From: Dama dama
Taxonomy: Eukaryota; Chordata; Mammalia; Artiodactyla; Cervidae
DNA length: 64,000 nucleotides
NCBI RefSeq assembly: GCF_033118175.1
Contig: NC_083714.1
Location: 11,098,001 to 11,162,000, forward strand
Reading direction: 5' to 3'
The position numbers were made by a program, and so were the translations under genes. The notes beneath the pieces are model-generated. The model ran no database searches and was not told the DNA's origin. It saw nothing but the letters and a program-made list of their open reading frames with translations. Below, piece after piece: positions 12,561 through 25,000 of this stretch (its first letter is position 1; the number at the start of each line of letters is the position of its first letter).

Positions 12561-13200
12561 AGTTCTGTTTCATTCATTTTTTCTTCCATATCATATTCTA
12601 TTTTATGAATTCACCATGCTTTATCCATTCTCCTGCTTATGAGCATGTATGTTGTTCACAATCAATGCTACTATGAGCATCCTTATAACATCTCCTAATG
12701 TGTATGTGTAAAAGTTTCCCTGGGATAGATACTAAGACGTGGGATTACTGACCTACAGTGTTGAGCATCTTTCCTTTTACTGAGTATTGCCACAATGTTC
12801 TTTTTTTTTTCCTTTTATTTTTATTAGTTGGAGGCTAATTACTTTACAATATTGTAGTGGTTTTTGCCATACATTGATGCCACAATGTTCTTGAAAGTGG
12901 TTATACTCATTTATATTCACCCAGCAGTATATTAAAGAATTCTTACTGTTCCATACGTTCACCAGTACTTGGCATTGTCAGGCCTTTAAATGTATGCCAA
13001 ATGTAAAAGGGTATTAAATGATATTAAATAGTATCTCATTGTAGTTTTATTTTGCATTTCTTTGATTACTAATGAGACTTTATGTTAACTGGTCATTTGT
13101 GTTTTCTCCCCTATGAACTGCCTGTTCATATCTTCTGGCCATTTTTATTGGATTGCTTGTCTCTTTCTTATTGATTTATAGAGAAAGATTTCTTTCAAAT
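12561..13200 (-). mobile_element. Old L1 fragment, antisense
   Basis: Antisense L1 C-terminal/3' UTR phrasing (tttatccattctcctgctta, attgtagttttattttgcatttc, tttgattactaatgagactt). Interrupted by a 76-bp L1 tail at 12802-12877. Confidence 0.6.
12802..12877 (-). mobile_element. 76-bp L1 3'-tail insertion
   Basis: Nearly identical in extent to the one at 11.8 kb (ttagttggaggctaattact to ttgccatacattga). A perfect 14-bp target duplication tgccacaatgttct lies at 12788-12801 and 12878-12891. Confidence 0.9.
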
Positions 13201-13691
13201 ATCTCAAAAAGCACAAACCATCAAATAAAATACTGATGATTTAATTATGTCAAAACGAAAGCCTTCTGCTTAACAAAAGACATCAGAAACAATGTTAAAA
13301 ATACAAGCTACTCACCTGGTGCAGCAAGTGTTTGTATCTAGAATTCTAAAATAAAATCTATAGGTAATACTAAAACCTAAATAATCAAAATCTATAAATA
13401 CTATTAAAAACTAAATAAATAATGGGAAAGAAACAGAACAGGCAATTCACAGACGGTTCCTGAAAGGCTAATGAATGTATGAATACATGCATAACTTCAT
13501 TGGAAAACAGGAACATTGAAATTAAAACCATGAGATACCTTTCAAATACATTAGACTGGCCAAAATAAAAAGTCAAATATTTTAAAGTCTTAGCAAAGAT
13601 GTGAAAGAGATTTCTTAAACTCTGCTCATGGAGGTGAAAATATACATATCCTATATTACAGTAATTCCACTCCTAGATATATAATCTAGAA

Positions 13692-13887
13692 CAGTGATTC
13701 TTAAAACGTCACTCAGACCAGCATCATCATCAGTATCTCCAGGGAACGTGGAAATGCAAATTCTCAGGTCCTACTCCAGATGTACGTGACAAAAAATTCT
13801 AGGGGCAGAACCCAGCAATCTGTGTTTTAACAAGCCTTGGATTCTGGTACATGCTAACGTTTGAGAATCACTGCAATAGAGCAATGT
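13692..13887 (+). mobile_element. MER5A-like hAT-Charlie MITE
   Basis: Starts cagtgattcttaaaacgtca and ends acgtttgagaatcactg, the inverted termini of MER5A; internal text ctccagatgtacgtg and cagcaatctgtgttttaaca fits the family. Confidence 0.75.
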
Positions 13888-14106
13888 TTTTTCTGGCCCT
13901 TTTGACTGAGATCTATAGGAAGAAATGCATTTTATATTCTGGCCCACACACATATCACACACAAAAGCACAATAAACAAAAGCTTCAAAAAACAATAATT
14001 ATCCTTACTACTCTATGGAATGCACTTTGATATTTTCTATTTCTTTAAAATACTGCTGCTTGTGACCTACTAATAGTAATCTAAAGTTTGAAAAACTGTC
14101 CTAGAG
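13888..14106 (+). mobile_element. Second hAT-like non-autonomous element
   Basis: tttttctggcccttttgact, gcattttatattctggccc, and the end agtttgaaaaactgtccta resemble a MER-class hAT-Charlie element. Subfamily not determined. Confidence 0.45.
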
Positions 14107-14566
14107 AAACTCCTGTACATGTGCAACAGGACATGTGTACAATAGTATTTGTTGCAGAACTGTCTATAATGGAAAAAAAGAAAAAAAATCTTCAGGAGAA
14201 TGGATAAATGAATTATAGTATCTTTCTACAATGGAATACTACACAGTTCCTTATATCTTTAGAAATAAATTTTAAAAACATGTATATTGAGTCAAAAAGC
14301 AAGTTGTAGAAGGATATGTAGAGTATGATATCATCTATATAGTTTAAAAAGAAATAAAATTACATGTTGTTTATGAATATACAGATTTATAGTAAAAGTA
14401 TAAAACATGTGTGGGAATGATAAATGGCAAACACAGGATGGTGGTTACCACTGGAAAAGAGAAAGAGGAATAGGAGCGGTGAGGGATACATGAAAGTTTC
14501 CAGGTGTCTTGTAAGGCCTTATTTTTTAAAAATCAACCAAATGTGGAAACTGTTAAGAATTGATAG

Positions 14567-14690
14567 GGAATTCCCCGGCAATCCAGTGGTTAGGGTTCCG
14601 CACTCTCACTGCCAAGGGCCTGGGTTCAATACTGGTCAGAGAACTAAGATCCCACAAGTCGTGTGGCACGGTCAAGGGGAAAAAAAAGGC
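14567..14690 (+). mobile_element. CHR-type tRNA-derived SINE
   Basis: gggaattccccggcaatcca, tgggttcaatactggtcaga (B-box region), then gtgtggcacggtcaagggga and an A-tail. Flanks aagaattgat and aagaattggt are the target duplication. Confidence 0.9.
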
Positions 14691-14810
14691 AAGAATTGGT
14701 AAACAAAGTTGGTTAAGTACAAAGGTTCTTGCTATATTATTCTCTGTAACTGTTCATAATTAATAATTTTAATAAAAAATAAATAAAAATTCAGCTACCC
14801 TTGAACATCA

Positions 14811-15540
14811 AGAATATATTAGAAATGTTATCAGTCAAAGGAAACAGCTTAATAATCCTCGACAACACCTTTTGAAAAATTTAGGGACACTCAGGACCTA
14901 ACATTATTTTTCTGGTTTTGTTTTTTAAATTGAACACAAGTATATGCTCCAGGGTCTTGTGTTGCTTTTTTGAGTGACATGATAATGAAATTTTCAATTC
15001 TGGATGTAACACATAACATGAATGTGACATAATGATCTGATCAACAAAACAAGGATTATTTACAACTTTTCTTAGATATTCGCCAATTCCTCAAGGCTTA
15101 GAGGCCCTGTGCTTTCATTTTGCTGCTAAGCTACCAACAATTTAAGTCATATGTCATATGAAAGCCAGGTGGAGAATTCTGAAGAGAAAACTCATGTAGT
15201 AACAGCAAACCCTACTCACAACCAGGCACATGGCTACTAGATATGGTGGGCCTATGAATTTTTCTTTAGTTGAGGGTTTCTAGTGGGCACGGACTAAAGT
15301 CTGATCAAGATTTCTTTAAAATTCTTGTTTTTTAAACAAAATTCTAAGGATAGCTTATGACGTTAGAAAACCAAAATGAACATCATAGGAAATATGCTAC
15401 TTATATAGTCAGAGCTACTTATATAGCAGAGAATTAATAGTAAAGGTCAAAGAAAAACGCAATCATTGTGCCGATGTCATGATTCTTTGGTATAATCAAA
15501 GCTAATACAAAAGTATTACTTTAAGTAGAGGTAAATAAAA
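14811..15540. other. RBM41 intron 5, no feature recognised
   Basis: AT-rich single-copy-looking DNA next to exon 5. No repeat family, ORF or conserved element could be assigned by eye. Confidence 0.5.
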
Positions 15541-15580
15541 ATGAAAACAACCCATTTTTTTTTCTTGGTTTGGCCTATAC

Positions 15581-15984
15581 CTTGTTTGGCTCCCCTGGAT
15601 TATATGAAGAAAACATAGGAATTTTTCGGATCTCTTCCTCTGACAAACGATTTCTCTGGATCTCATCTTCTGGGACAAATTCTATTGGCTGCGTCAGCTT
15701 CTTAGGCCCAGTCCAACACTGCTCAGGTGAATTATCAATAACTTTTGCCACATGGAGACTGGGACCTTTACCCTGTGCTGCCTGTTTTCCCTTGTCCTGG
15801 AGTAATGACGGGTTCTCAGCTGTGCCACTATCTCCCACTGATGTAGCTGAGACCAGTGAGTGGGAAGCAAAGGGTTCACCTCTCATTAGTTGGAACTCTT
15901 CAAGACGCTTTTTCATTATCATCTCTTGGTAAAAACTTTCCAGCTTGTTCATGGGATCACCTTTGTTCTTCTTTTGGGGTTCAT
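15581..15984 (-). CDS. RBM41: RBM41 exon 5 (404 nt, codons 175-309)
   Basis: Acceptor (ttgatccag) ends at 15985; donor gtatag starts at 15580. It begins with AT completing the Asp codon, then encodes EPQKKNKGDPMNKLESFYQE through MFSSYNPGEPNK and ends in phase 0. A shorter reading from the internal ATG (MNKLESF) is only an ORF artefact: the family protein runs straight through. The next exon should start the RRM. Confidence 0.95.
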
Positions 15985-16437
15985 CTGGATCAAGACAAAG
16001 AGATACGGAAGTTCTACAAAGCCTACCAAAACAACCTTTGACAAATTAATAAAAATTAAATCTTGAATCTCAGATAATGAAACTCTATTGGGGCAGGTAT
16101 TTACAACCTGTGAAAAATGACAATAATATATAGCTATGTTATTACAGTGCATCTTGGGCAAGCCCAGGACTATGGTGAGGCAAGTGAGGCATCTGGGGTC
16201 CAAATTTTGAGGTGCTCACTCTCAGGATCATGCAAGTACATGAATCTAACTGATAAAGGCATTTGAAAAATGTAACTAGTATGGCATTATCACACTTCAC
16301 AAAATTAATAATAATTCCTTACCATTATCTACTACTAAATTCATATTCAAATGGCCCTGATTTTCTCAAAGATGTCTTTTTACACTTGGTTCAAGATCTA
16401 AACCAGCCATTAGCTGTTATGTCTTAAAACCTCATTA

Positions 16438-16484
<47 letters not shown>

Positions 16485-19008
16485 CTTCCCTTCTTTCTCA
16501 GCCCTCAAATCTTTTTCTCCCCCAATCCCACTTATTCATTAGAGAAGCCACATCATTTGGTCAGAACAAATGAATTTAATTAGTTGTTCCTCATGATATT
16601 ATTTAACTTGTTCCTCAATCCCCTCTATTTCTTACAAACTGGTAGTCAAATTTAGAGCTATGCTACCATGTGGCCACTAGCCACATGAGCCTATTTAAAT
16701 TAATTTTTTAAATGTTAGTTCCTCTGTTAAACTATGAATATCAAATGTTCAACAAGCACATGTGGCTACTAGATGTCATTCTGGGCAGAATAAAGACCAT
16801 TTACATTATTGTAAAAAGTTGTATTGGATATTGCTGATCTAGATTTGAGTTCAATATTTTTAGGCAAGAATCCTCCATATATTATATAGATGTATATTTC
16901 CTATTACATCATATCATTAGGCACATAATGTTCAGTGGTCCCATTTCTAGTGATGTTAAAATTGATCAGTAGATTCAGGTGTTTTTGGTCTGATCCTTCC
17001 ATTATGGAAGTTTTCCCATTTGCTTTTTAACTAAGGGGTTTGCATCCATTGATGACCATTGCTTAAATCCATTAATTTATTAAGAGTTGTAAAGTGGAGC
17101 TCCCCTAATTCTATTATTTATTTTGTACTTACTATTTCTTTTGTATTAATTATTTGGAATCCTATAATGGACTTACCGTCATCAACTATTTGGTTTCCCT
17201 ACATAAGTTCATACAGGAAAAGTAGGACAAATGCTTGATTTGTTTCCCATTATTTTTCAACTATAAGAGTTTAGTGAGTTGGTACTTTAAAAGTGTCCAA
17301 TGATGACCAATGATTATTTTTAGTATAATTGTGAGACATGTATTTTCATATATTTGATGTGTTTCAATTAAATGTAGTCATTCTTTTTAGTGATCAAGTT
17401 ATTCCACGTAGGATCAGTGCATGTGTGCAAAGTTGCTTCAGTTGTGTCCAACTCTTTACAACCCTATGGAATGTAGCCTGTCAGGCTCCTCTGTCCACGG
17501 GGATTCTCCAGGCGAGACTACTGGAGTGGGTTGCCATACCCTCCTCCAGGGAATCTTCCCCACCCAGGGATTGAACCCATGTCTCCTGAGGCTCCTGCAT
17601 TGCAGGCAGATTCTTTACCGCTGAGCTACTGGGGAAGCCCTAGGATCAGTGAAAGTCCCTTAAAATTGACTCCTGTACTGCTTTCTAGTTTTCTGGCATA
17701 GCAAGATATCTTAAGTTCATCTTGCATATTTCCTAACTCAAACCTGAAATATTTCTCTAAGGACCACTGGCTCCTGTTAGTGTGAAATATTATTTAGCAA
17801 CAACAATATGTTGCTAAATCTGTTCATAAATGTTGAGCGGTTGTTGCTTCTAGGCCTTTTTCAGTGAACAAAGGTAGGAAAATTTTTATGAAAAATAAAT
17901 CATAAATTTATACTGGTATTTCCACTTCAAATTAAGATTACAAGATTATTACTTAAGTCCATGATTTTTTTTAAGTCCATGATTTTTGACTCATATCTCT
18001 CTCACATGTGCTTAGGATACTGGCTCGTAATGATATTAACAAAATTATTTATTAGCTTTTTCCTACAATATATAGAATTTTAAAATGTCAATAACAATAC
18101 TAACATGATTATCAACAATAAAACTACTGAATACAGTTTTAAAATTCTTTGCAGTTACTTTTGTCCTTTAAATTATATCCCATTAGGAATATGCAAATAT
18201 TATTTTAAATCATTTTAAATAACTATTTTCTCTGTATGGTTATGATACCAACTTTATTCATAGGTAGGCTAATTTGCTTCAGGCTGTTTATAAATTTCAG
18301 GGATTTATTTTTTCCCTTTTGATTAATTATTAAAATTATGCAAAACATTTACATGGGTCTAAAATGAAAACGAGGGCTTCCTTCATAGCTCAGTTGGTAA
18401 ACAATCTGCCTGCAATGCAGGAGACCCCAGTTTGATTCCTGGGTTGGGAAGAACTGCTGGAGAAGGGATAGGTTACCCACTCCAGTATTCTTGGGCTTGC
18501 CTTGTGGCTTAGGTGGTGAAGAATTCACTTGCAATGCGGGAGACCTGGGTTCAGTTCCTGGGTTGGGAAGATCCCCTGCAGAAGGGAAAGGCTACCCACT
18601 CCAGTATTCTGGCCTGGAGAATTCCATGGACTGTATAGTCCATGGGGTCACAAAGAGACACAACTGAGCAACTTTCACTTTCACTTCACTAAAGTGAAAA
18701 CTGTATTATACAGTACCTTCAAAGAAGTCTTGCTTTCCATCTCTGTAAACCTCATCCCACTTCTTTCCTTCTCCATAAATAATAATTTTACTAGTTTTGG
18801 CTTTATGGTTCCATTGCTTCTTTTTTGAAATATAAGTAAATAGGCACAAACACATAACACATGCACACACACACCTGTGTGTGTTTAGGTTTTTGTTTAG
18901 TTGGTCAGTCATGTCCAACTCTTTTGTGACCCCATGAACTGTAGCCCATCAGGCTCCTCTGTCCATGGGATTTCCCAAGTAAGAATACTGAAGTAGGTTG
19001 CCATTTCC

Positions 19009-19065
<57 letters not shown>

Positions 19066-22000
19066 CAGTATATCCCCTTCTCCTATATAAAAGGTAACTT
19101 ACTATAAACACTGTTCTACAACTTACTTAACACTTAAGTTCTTGCACTTAACAATATATCCTGGCAATAATTCCATGTTAATGTATAGCGCTCTTCCCTT
19201 TCCTTCTTATAGTTGCACAGTACTTCACTGTGTGGATGTACAAGAGTTTATTCAACTACTCCCCTACGTGATGCACCCTGGTGTTGTTTCCAGTCTTTAC
19301 TGCTACTGTGAATAATGCCCTGACAAACAGCCTGTGCATACAGGATTTTGTATTTTCTCAGTATATCTTTAAAATAGATTCCAAGAACTGGCACTGCTGA
19401 GATATAGGGCAAATGTATAACAAATTTTTCTCTATGTTTTTCTAAATTTCATTCTGTAAGAATTGTATTATTCTGCATTTCCACCAGCAAGGTATAAGAA
19501 TATTTATGGAAGGATTTCTTAAGACCTAAAAAGCAGTAACTATTAAGGAATACATTGATAAATTCAGATACATTAAAATTAAAAGCTTCTGTTCATTAAA
19601 AAGATCCTAAAGAAAAAACTCACAGAATGGGGAAAGATATTTGTTGTACAAATAATTGATAAAGAAGAGAATCACTAGGAAAATGGGCAAAAGACAGAAA
19701 AAGGTGCCTTGCAAAAGAGGAAATACATTGGCTAATAAATACAAGGAAAGTGCTCAATATCATAATTCATGGAAATACTAATTAAGAAGGGAATACCATA
19801 TTGGCAAAAAATAAAAAATAAATACCAATATCACATGTCAGTGAGGTTGTGAAGCAAATACATTGCTGGTAGGAATGTGCAAATCACTATAACATTATCT
19901 ACTGTCACTGAATATGCTCATAATATGACCCACCAATCCCACTCCTACATATATACCCTAGAAGAATTTGAGCATAGTGCACCAGGGTATAATAAGAAGA
20001 ATATTTAGATCAGTACTATTTATAATAGCCTGAAACTAGCAAAAATATAAATGTCCATCTAAGAAGAATCAATTATAAAACTGTAGCAAGTTTATATAAT
20101 AAAATCCTATATTGCAACAGAAGTCAGCAAATTTTGGCTACATATGATCAAGTAGATGAATACACTAATGTATATACTCAAAAGTATTTATTCAGTGGCC
20201 ATTCTGATCCAGGTACTATTCCAGGTTCTTGGGAAACATTGATAAATAATACAAAGATCGCTATCTTCAAAGAACTAAGTGAATTATATGGTATGCTAGA
20301 AGGTTATGAGTGCTGTGAAAAAGAAAAAATACAGCAGGATAAGGGATAATTGGAAGGGTTGGGGGTGGTGGGAGGGTTGGTGGCAATTTTAATGTTGGTC
20401 TGAGTAGGTCTCATTGAGAAGGTAACATTTGAGAGAAGACTTATAGAAAGTGAGGTAATCTATCATCCTGATATTGGAGTGAGGGCTCCATGGTAGGAGT
20501 ATGTTTCAAAAAGTTTTTAAAGTCTGAAATTATACAAAGTATTTCTCTGAACACAATGGAATCACATTAGGGATCTACAACTAGAAGAAATCTGGGAAAA
20601 TATAAATATCTGGATAGTAAACAAACACATTTCTAAATAACCCATAGGTCAAAGAACTTCCAAATGAAATTTAAAAATATTCTGAACTAAATAAAAATGA
20701 AAACACAACATAACATTTCTGGATAGAGATAAAACAATGCACAGAGATTTAAACACCTATATCAGAAAGGAGGAATGGTTTCAAAGCTATAACTTGAGCT
20801 TCCAATTTAGGAAACTAGAAAAAGAGCACACTAAACACAAAGCAAGGAGAAGTAAGAAAATAATAAAGATTACAGAATCAGTGCAACAGAAAACAGGGGA
20901 AATATGGAGAAAAATCAATGAAATCAAAAGCTAGTTCTTTGAAAAGATTAACAAAATGGCAAATTCTTAGCTAGACAAACCAAGAAAATAAGAAGGAAGA
21001 CAAAAATGACTAAAGTCAAGAATTAAAAGGGAGGGATCATTACCAATCCTATACCAATAGAAACAATTAAAAGGGAAAATTATATATAACTTTAGGCCAA
21101 CAAATGAGAAAGCTTAGATGAGTGGACAAATTCCTAGGAAGATATGAATTACCAAAGCAGTCTTAAGAAGAAAAAGAATAGCTGAAAAGCCTATAATAAG
21201 AGAGCTTGAATTAGTGGTCAACAAACTGCTCACAAAGAAAAGTCCAGATTCAGATGGTTTCACTGGTGAATTCTACCAAATATTTAAGAAATAATATCAA
21301 TCCTGCACACTTTCAGAAAATAAAGGAGGAGGTAATATTTTCCAACTTATCTATTTTGTCATTATTACACTGAAACCAAAGTTTAAAAAGATACCACAAG
21401 CAAAGAAAAATCACAGACCAATATCTCTCATGAAAATAGACACAAAAATCCTCAACAAAATATTAACAAGTCTAATCCAGCAACATATAAAAATGATTAT
21501 GATACACTTGTAAGTGGGTTTATCCCAGGGATGAAAGATTGTTTTAACATATAAAGAGCAGTTAATACAATGTCATATTAACAGACTAAAACTTTAAACC
21601 ACATAGTCACTACAGTAGGTGCAGAAAAAGCAGTAAATGGAATCTAACACCCATTCATAATTTTCAAAAAACTCTCAAATAACTAGGAATAGAAGGGAAC
21701 CTCTTCAACCTGCATGGGGTAGGCACCAAAGATGTCTGCAACCTGCACCCTGGGATCTTTGAAAATGTCACATGGTAAAAGGGACTCTGCAGATGTGATT
21801 GTCACTGATTATGGAGGTGGACCCAATGTAATTATAAGGGTCCTTACAAGAAGGAGGAAGAAGGGTCAGAAACAGTGGGAGATGTAGGATGGAAGTAGAG
21901 GTAAGAGTAATGTGAGGAAGGGGCCATGAACCAAGAAATGCAGGCGGATTCCAGAAGCTGAAAAAGGCTCCCCTAGAGAATCCCAGAAGGAATACAGCCC

Positions 22001-25000
22001 TGTGAACATCTTGATTTTAGGACTTTTGACCTCTAGAACTGTAAGAGAAAAATTCTGTGTTGCTTTAAGCTGTTGAATTTATGGTAACTAATTACAGCAT
22101 CCATAAGAAAGTAATATATTTCTAAAGGCATGCACAAAAAATCTAGAGGTAAGATCATAGTTAATGGTTAAAAACGGAATGTTTTCCCCCAAGACTGGGA
22201 ACAAGGCAAGGATGTCTCCTCTCATTATTGGTGAAATAAATTACAGAAAATCAAAATAAAGGAAGATACCTTCCATATTCATGGATTAGAATAATCAATA
22301 TTATTAAAATGGAAATTTCCCCAAAATTGAATTACAGATTCAGTACAGTCCTTATAAAAATTCCAGCAGGCCTTTTTTTTTTTTTTTTTTTGTAGAAAAA
22401 CTGACAAGCTGCTTCTAAATTTACATGGAAATATAAAGGACCTAGAATAACCAAAGCAATTTTGAGAAAGAGAAACAAAATTGGAGGAATTATACTACCT
22501 GATTTTTAAACTTACTATAAAGGTAAGGAGGTTCAGAGTGTAAGGATAGGCATATACATTGGCATACAGATCAAGGGAACCAAACTGAGTGTCCAGAAAT
22601 AAACACTTATATTTATGATCAACTGACTTTTCTACAAAAAATCTTCCCTGGTGGCTCAGTCAGTAAAGAATCTGCTTGCATTGCAGGAGACCCAGGTTCA
22701 ATCCCTGGGTCAGGAAGATACCCTGGAGAAGGAAAGAGCAACCCACTCCAGTATTCTTGTCTGGGAAATCCCATGAACAGAGGAGCCTGGTGGCTATAGT
22801 CCACGGGGTTGCAAGAGTTGGACATGACTTAGTGACTAAACCACCATCACCATTTTTCTGCAAAAGTGCAAGGACAATTCAATGGGGAAATAATAATCTT
22901 TACAATAAATAATGCTGGGACAACTGGATATTCAAACACAAAATATGAACTTCAATCCTTTATCTTAACACAGAAAAATGAACTTAAAATAGATAATAAA
23001 TGTAACTGTAAAGGCTAAAACTAAAATATTCTAGAAGAAAACAGGAGAATCTCTTTCTGACCTTGAATTCAGCAAAGAATTCTTAGATATGATACCAAAA
23101 GCACAAGTCATAAAAGAACAAATTAATAAATTGAACTTCATTAAAATTTTAAAAATTTGTTCTTCAAAATACATTATTAAGAAAATAAAAAGAAATAGAC
23201 TGGAAGAAAGTATTTGCAAAGCATATATCTTGTAAAAGACTTGCATTCAGAATACACAAAGAACCTTCACCACTCAATACTAAGAAAGCAAACAACCCAA
23301 TCAGAAACTGGGTAAAAGATTTACAGAAACTATAAAACTCTTAGAGGAAAACTTAGGCAGAAGACTCGATGACACAAATCAAAGCAAGATCCTCTATGAC
23401 CCACCTCCTAGAGTAATGGAAATAAAAACGAAAGCAAACAAGTGGGACCTGATTAAACTTAAAAGCTTTTGCATAGGAAAGGAAACTATAAGCAAGGTGA
23501 AAAGACAACCCTCAGAATGGGAGAAAATAATAGCAAATGAAACAACTGACAAAGGATTCATTTCCAAAATATACAAGCAGCTCATACAACTCAATGTCAG
23601 AAAAACAAACAACCCACTCAAAAAGTAGGAAAAAGACCTAAACAGACATTTCTCCAAAGAAGACATACAGATGGCTAACACATGAAAAGATGCTCAACAT
23701 TGCTCATTATTAAAGAAATGAAAATTGAAACTACAATGAGATATCACCTTACACCAGTCAGAATGGCCATCATCAAAAAGTCCACAAACAATAAATGCTG
23801 GGGAGGGTGTGGAGAAAAAGGGAACCCTCTTGCACTGTTGGTGGGAATATAAATTGATACAGCCATTATGGAAGACGGTATGGAGATTCCTTAAGAAACT
23901 AGGAATAAAACAACCATATGGAGTTGCTTTCTGAGAGAGTGTGTGGAGCAGTGTGGTGCCTGTGAGTGTCCAGCATGGCGTACTGGGGCCAGGGCCAGAA
24001 GGTGCAGAAGGTGATGGTGCAGCCCATCAATCTCATCTTCAGATACTTGCAAAATAGATCATGGATTCAGGTGTGGCTTTATGAGCAAGTGAATATGCGG
24101 ATAGAGGGCTGTATCATTGGTTTTGATGAGTATATGAACCTCATATTAGATGATGCAGAAGAGATTCATTCTAAAACAAAGTCAAGAAAACAACTGGGTC
24201 AGATCATGCTAAAAGGAGATAACATTACTCTGCTCCAAAGTGTCTCCAACTAGAAGTGATAGATGAAGTGAGAAATTGTTGTGCAAAACCGTTGGGTTTT
24301 TTAGGTATCTTTTGTTAGAGATGTAGTTCTAAAACTTGTATTCATATTATGTTCTGCTCACCCTTATGTTATTACCAGATGACAATAAATGCTGTGGGAC
24401 TGTTTTTATCAAAAAACAACAACAACAACAACCATATGACCTAGCAATCCCACTCCTAGGCATATACCCTGAGGAAACCAAAACTGAAAAAGACACATGT
24501 ATCCCATTGTTCACTGCAGCACTATTTACAATAGCTAGAACATTGGAAGCAACCTAGATGCCCATCAACAGATGAATGGATAAAGAAGCTGTGGTACATA
24601 TACACGATGCAATATTACTCAGTCACAAAAAGGAACACATTTGAGTCAGTTCTAATGAGGTGGATGAACGTTGAGCCTATTATACAGAGTGAAGTAAGTC
24701 AGAAAGAGAAAGATAAATATCGTATTCTAACACCTATATATGGAATCTAGAAAAATGGTACAGAAGAATTTATTTACAGGGCAGCAATGGAGAAACAGAC
24801 ATAGAGAATAGACTTATGGACATGGGGAGAGGGGAGGAGAGGGTGAGATGTATGGAAAGAGTAATGTGGAAACTTACATTACCATATGTAAAATAGATAG
24901 CCAACGGGAATTTGCTGTATGGCTCAGGAAACTCAAACAGGGCTCTGTATCAACCTAGAGGGGTGGGATGGGGAGGGAGATTCAACAGGGAGGGGATATA

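Larger units (their letters stand above)
13201..14810 (+). mobile_element. Old L1 3' region, sense, interrupted by hAT elements and a SINE
   Basis: L1 C-terminal phrasing (aagccttctgcttaacaaaa, ctatattacagtaattccac, gaatggataaatgaattata, acaggatggtggttaccact) split by MER5A/hAT at 13692-14106 and a CHR SINE at 14567-14690. Confidence 0.65.
20506..23307 (+). mobile_element. Old L1M ORF2 copy, sense (left part; continues at 25118)
   Basis: Degenerate L1 ORF2: ttctggatagagataaaaca, aaacacctatatcagaaag, cagattcagatggtttcact (RT region), agaatggggaaa-type 3' phrasing. Carries an MLT1-like LTR (21705-22120), a Bov-tA (22634-22853) and a young L1 (23323-25117) as later insertions. Confidence 0.75.

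Noticed and set aside
1..15540. RRM exons of RBM41
   Set aside because: Looked for minus-strand text encoding the RRM after ...PGEPNK; found only repeats and unassigned intron, so the exons are taken to lie outside.
15570..15932. 120-codon plus-strand frame opposite RBM41 exon 5
   Set aside because: Mirror frame of a real exon; the minus strand matches RBM41 with correct splice sites.
16440..16483. Microsatellites as CRISPR-like arrays (also 19.0, 46.5 kb)
   Set aside because: Pure dinucleotide tracts without spacers, in a mammalian genome.
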